Assembly (NCBI GenBank): GCA_022605955.1
Contig: JAKCOZ010000001.1
Coordinates: 101,774,211 to 101,838,210, forward strand
From: Rallus limicola
Taxonomy: Eukaryota; Chordata; Aves; Gruiformes; Rallidae
Reading direction: 5' to 3'
Length of the DNA: 64,000 bases
The first letter of the stretch is position 1. Every line of letters begins with the position of its first letter. Position numbers and translations under genes: made by a program. Below are positions 60,286 through 64,000 of the stretch, piece after piece. The notes under the pieces are model-generated. The model was not told where the DNA came from and made no database searches. It saw only the letters and a program-made list of their open reading frames with translations.

Positions 60286-61500
60286 GACAAAATACTTTTG
60301 GAGTTACTCACCATAAGCAGGAGCATTATGCCTAAAGGTTTCATCACTAAGTTACTTATAAAACCACAGAAGTCCTTAGAAAAGCTATACCATTAATAAT
60401 GTTTTTAAAACAGGTATAAAGCACTTTTTCTATTTCAGTTTCTAATAGGTCTACTACAAAAATCAAGAAGGTATAAACGTCTGGTGAAGTAACTGAAATA
60501 CCATATTGCAAAAATCAGCATGCTTTCCACACCATCTCCCCAAATTAATCTAGTTTCTCTAAAATACCAATTTAGGGATGGGCAATTTGTGTGGAACAAA
60601 ATTCAGCTATTTCCACAATTGGTGTTAACCTATACTGATGGCAAACTTCAAAGGAGGAGGGGAAAAAAGGGCAAGAAAACCTGAGCAGGCTTGGAATTCC
60701 TAGTGTTCGTTTTAGGGCACTGACTCCCAATTAGGAACAATTTGTAACAGGACAGCTGATGAGAACACTGCCCCTGGCTGCATCGCTCCCTGCTCCCATG
60801 TCATGGACGACTGAGCTCCCCACTGAGCAGACCCCAACTCACTGCAACAAGCATACTACTGCAGGCACAAGGTCCAGTTTCCCTTAAATTTCAGGGGTAC
60901 AAACAGCCAACAGCTCAGTCCGTACAGTATGGAGAAAGGGACATCTTTTTATCTATGCAGACCCAAGTCATTCCTTGCTTCAAAGTCAGAGCCTGCAGTA
61001 CAGACCCTTTGTCCAGCTTCGTCTGGTTGGGCTTTGCTAGTAGTTCGAGTGTTTGAGAAGTAGGGGGTGGATTTTTTTTTTTTTAATGTTTTGAATTATT
61101 TTTAAATAAGCATTTTGGGTATTCTCACAGGAACATTTCTCACTGAAATTTCAAACAGCGATTTTCCAATTTAATGAAAAAGCTTCCATCAAGGAGAAGT
61201 TGCTATTTGTTTTAACATGAGTGATAAGATGGCTCGAAAACAGATGAATGCTCAACAGAAACAAATGTTATTCAATTTCCTCCAGTGACCAGATTTCCAA
61301 TGAAGAATTTAGCCTCCACAACTTCTTTTTTATTGATCAGTAACACTTCTAGCTGTAGAATAGCAAAAACTTCAAAAGGACTCCAGATACCCCATTTTAT
61401 ACGTTCTTCAGACAAATCTTTTGGGTTCAGGGCTGAACTTTGAATAGTCTCAGATTTCTGACTCAACGCTGCAAGACACCATTAACAGCAAGATCAGTGG

Positions 61501-61577
61501 CAGAGGAGGATGGGAAGAGGGGAAGGAAGAGAGGAGGAGTAGGACAGGAGGAGGAGTAGGAGGAGGGAAGAAAGGTC
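61501..61577. repeat. Purine tract rich in GGA
   Basis: About 75 bases are almost only A and G on the plus strand, with repeated GGA/GGAGT units including two close copies of GGAGGAGTAGGA. The APP-sense strand is the matching pyrimidine tract. Confidence 0.9.
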
Positions 61578-62826
61578 AAGCAATACAATGTCGCTACATA
61601 CTAGACACCAGTATGAAGAAACAGGTAGAAACTGAAGGATTTAGAAAGCAGCAAGGATCTCAAAGTTCTGCCCCCCACCCACCATTTCTTCCTGAACAGA
61701 CTCCGTATCCAGGCACGGTTCAGGGCCCGACTCTTCCCCTGGAGTGCAGCACTTCCCTCTGCACGGGGACCCTGGCACCCCGGTGTCTGCAGGGCCGCAG
61801 CAGGCCTTTACCCCAGCTGTCGGGAGCCGGCCCCCCAGCAGGAACACTCAACCGAAGGAAGCCCAGCTGCTGAGGCAACACTTGGGACCTTGGGTTGAAA
61901 GCCTGTAAGTCTCTCTGGGGATGCAAACCAGAAAGCTCTCTTTGAAACATGAGGAGGCAATGCACAGTAACACCACCTCCTGAAAATTCTTAATTTTGCC
62001 TTTTTTCTTTTCTCGTCCATGTTCAAGCCATGTTTCTTCCTTCCAGCTGTAGTTCAAATGCCAAACAAGCCCATCAGAGCAATAGGTAAGGAAAATGAGA
62101 GCATTTTTGCCTATTTTTTTTCTTCATCTCCCTGATCAGTTACTACAAAATGCCAGAAATAAGCCCATGTTGAGCAATCCCCTACAGGCTCCTCTTTCAT
62201 GCTGCGTTACCAAGTACAGTGTCTGGGAGCAGATGAAGAGCAGACGAAGGGGAAGAAGGGCGAGAAGGACACAGGGAGACGTAATGGGGAGAAACACAGC
62301 AAGAGGATTTCTTGTTTCGGATAGTCCTTGCTGATGAACCCCGTGAGCATAAAGAACAGCTACACCAGCTGCAGCATTTACCTGCTTTCACCTGCATCTG
62401 CAATTAAAACACTGACATCGATTGCTGCCTGCATTACATCTCCCACCACTCTGACATGCAGAGAGCCCAGACAAAGAAAATTAAACAGCAGCTATCCAAA
62501 GCTACACTTGCAAAAGAAAGAGAATGGCCCAAGTATAGAAATCACTAAATCCCACCAAGTTCTTATACTGACTTCTGCATACTACTAAAAATACTTGGTT
62601 TTGTGTCACTGTTTAGACTCAGGTGTTTTTCCTAGACATGTACCACAGGCAAACATCCTAGCTGCCTGTCTGCCTACCCCTGTGTCACAGCAGTAGGATG
62701 ACATACTGAGAGGACTCAGTATGTTGTTCTATGAGGTCAGGGAACTATGACCGTGGCCAATTTAAACACATCTTGTGACAGCCTGATTTAACTACAGCAC
62801 TCTGGAGAATTTCAATTGTACCTAAT

Positions 62827-63354
62827 TGTTATGGTTTAACATGGCAGGCAGATAAACCAACCACACGGTGTTTGCTCACACACCCCATGGGATGGGGAAG
62901 AAGATCAGAAAGGTAAAACTCATGGGTTGAGATAAAGGCAATTAATAAAACACACAAGGAAGATGACAACGATGATGATAATAATAATGGAATATAGAAA
63001 ACAAGTAATGCACACAGCACAATTGCTCACCACCTGCATACCACTGATGTCCAACCAGTTCCCAAGCTGCAGTCCAGCCCCTGGTCAGTTTCCCCCCAGT
63101 TATACACTGAGCATGACATCACATGGTATGGAATACTCCTTTAGTCAGTTTGGGTCAGCTGTCCCAGATGTGTCCCCTCCCAGCTTCTTGTGCACCCCCA
63201 GCCTCCTCACTGGTGGAGTGAAGTCATTGACTTGGTGTAAACCCCGCAAGGCAACAACCAGCACATCAGTGTGTTATCAACATTATTGTCATCCTAAATC
63301 CAATACTCAGCGATGAGAAACAAAATTAACTCTATCCCACCTGAAACCAGGGCA
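62827..63354 (-). mobile_element. Solo LTR of an avian endogenous retrovirus
   Basis: On the minus strand this 528-bp unit starts TGCCCTGGTTTCAGGTGGGA and ends GTTAAACCATAACA. These are the ends of a widespread avian ERV LTR related to the one at 4048. The U3 has GACAGCTGACCCAAACTGAC and CCATACCATGTGATGTCATG, followed by a GTATAA box-like sequence. Flanks CTAAT (62822-62826) and GTAAT (63355-63359) resemble a target-site duplication with one change. No internal viral genes are attached. It is in the same orientation as APP. Confidence 0.82.
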
Positions 63355-64000
63355 GTAATTTGACATCACAGTTAACTCAGACATTTCTGCAGGTAAGACT
63401 TCAGGTAAAATGTGTTGACACCTTTATTCCACCTTAAGTCATGAAGACATAAAAAGAGCTAGAAAGCAAAATAAATATAATGTATTCTTCCTCCATGCCA
63501 AGTGGTGATGTCTAAGAAATTACCCAGCAAAGCAAAACTGTTGGGCCCATGTGACTCCTCTTCCCCCGAACAACACTGGCAATTAAACACACAGGGTCTC
63601 ACCTGGAAACAATTCAGAACAATGGAACCAACGTAGAGCTGCTTTCACCATCAGGAAAAAATGACAAGTTTTAAAAGCCTTTTAGGATTTCTTGGATTAG
63701 ATTTGGAGGAGGGAATTATGACCAAAAAAAAAAGGCTATTTTTCCAGATAATGACTGACACACACAAAATAAAGCTCTTCATTAGGTCAAAAAGGATATA
63801 GCACTTTAACTACTTTTTCTCACTATCTGGGAGGTAAGCACTCATCTTTCAGCTCAGTATGGTACAGGGTTAAAAAACTAGAGAACAGGATTACTGTGCT
63901 ATATAGCACAAATTTATTTTAGTTTTAGTTGATGACTAATTATCAGGAAAAAGTAGATTGCACTCTTTTTTATTATTTATTGTAGCAACCCCCCTGACAT

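Larger units (their letters stand above)
50096..64000 (-). other. Part of APP intron 5
   Basis: At least 13.9 kb of intron lies upstream of exon 6. I searched the minus strand for exon 5 (the DVWWGG acidic segment before exon 6) and did not find it, so it should lie beyond the right edge. The interval contains a CR1 3' end (51010-51440), an LTR (62827-63354), an A-rich tract (59035-59070), a purine tract (61501-61577) and twin octamer motifs (60253-60285). Confidence 0.8.

Noticed and set aside
50096..64000. APP exon 5 searched for on the minus strand.
   Set aside because: The expected acidic DVWWGG segment and splice borders were not seen, so exon 5 is taken to lie outside the window.

Overview
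The window is a stretch of vertebrate, almost certainly avian, nuclear DNA that lies wholly inside one gene: the amyloid precursor protein gene APP, transcribed on the minus strand. The bird assignment rests on many CR1 LINE fragments with typical CR1 3' ends, on long terminal repeats of avian endogenous-retrovirus type, and on APP exons that differ from the human protein, as I remember it, only by conservative changes. I cannot name the species.

Seven coding exons are visible, all with GT-AG borders and a consistent reading phase. In gene order (right to left) they are exon 6 (acidic/poly-Thr, 49893-50095), exon 7 (Kunitz inhibitor, 39364-39531), exon 9 (23720-23853), exon 10 (15040-15114), exon 11 (13791-13949), exon 12 (2974-3102) and exon 13 (791-890), using human APP770 numbering. 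Their lengths (203, 168, 134, 75, 159, 129, 100 bp) match those I recall for human. Together they encode the extracellular middle of APP: acidic region, Kunitz domain and most of the E2 domain. Exons 1-5 (E1) would lie beyond the right edge. Exons 14-18 (rest of the ectodomain, Abeta, membrane span, cytoplasmic tail) would lie beyond the left edge. I found no exon 8 (the small OX-2 cassette) in the 15.5 kb between exons 7 and 9, although 6-to-9 and 7-to-9 joins both keep frame.

The rest is intron. It holds one long and several short CR1 copies (7895-10268, 16062-16470, 18752-19625, 22380-22470, 25013-25065, 28770-29135, 32905-33195, 51010-51440) and three apparent solo LTRs (4048-4629 plus; 35215-36291 minus; 62827-63354 minus). 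It also has simple repeats, among them a (CA)n tract (GU in the transcript) just upstream of the alternatively spliced Kunitz exon. No second host gene, tRNA, rRNA, CRISPR array or host promoter was recognised.

The observations most worth a second look are the apparent absence of exon 8, the GU tract and UGCAUG motif on either side of exon 7, a nearly identical 186-bp patch shared by two otherwise divergent CR1 copies, twin octamer motifs exactly 20 bp apart, and a possible intronic polyadenylation end after exon 13. I see no evidence of a wholly new biological system.
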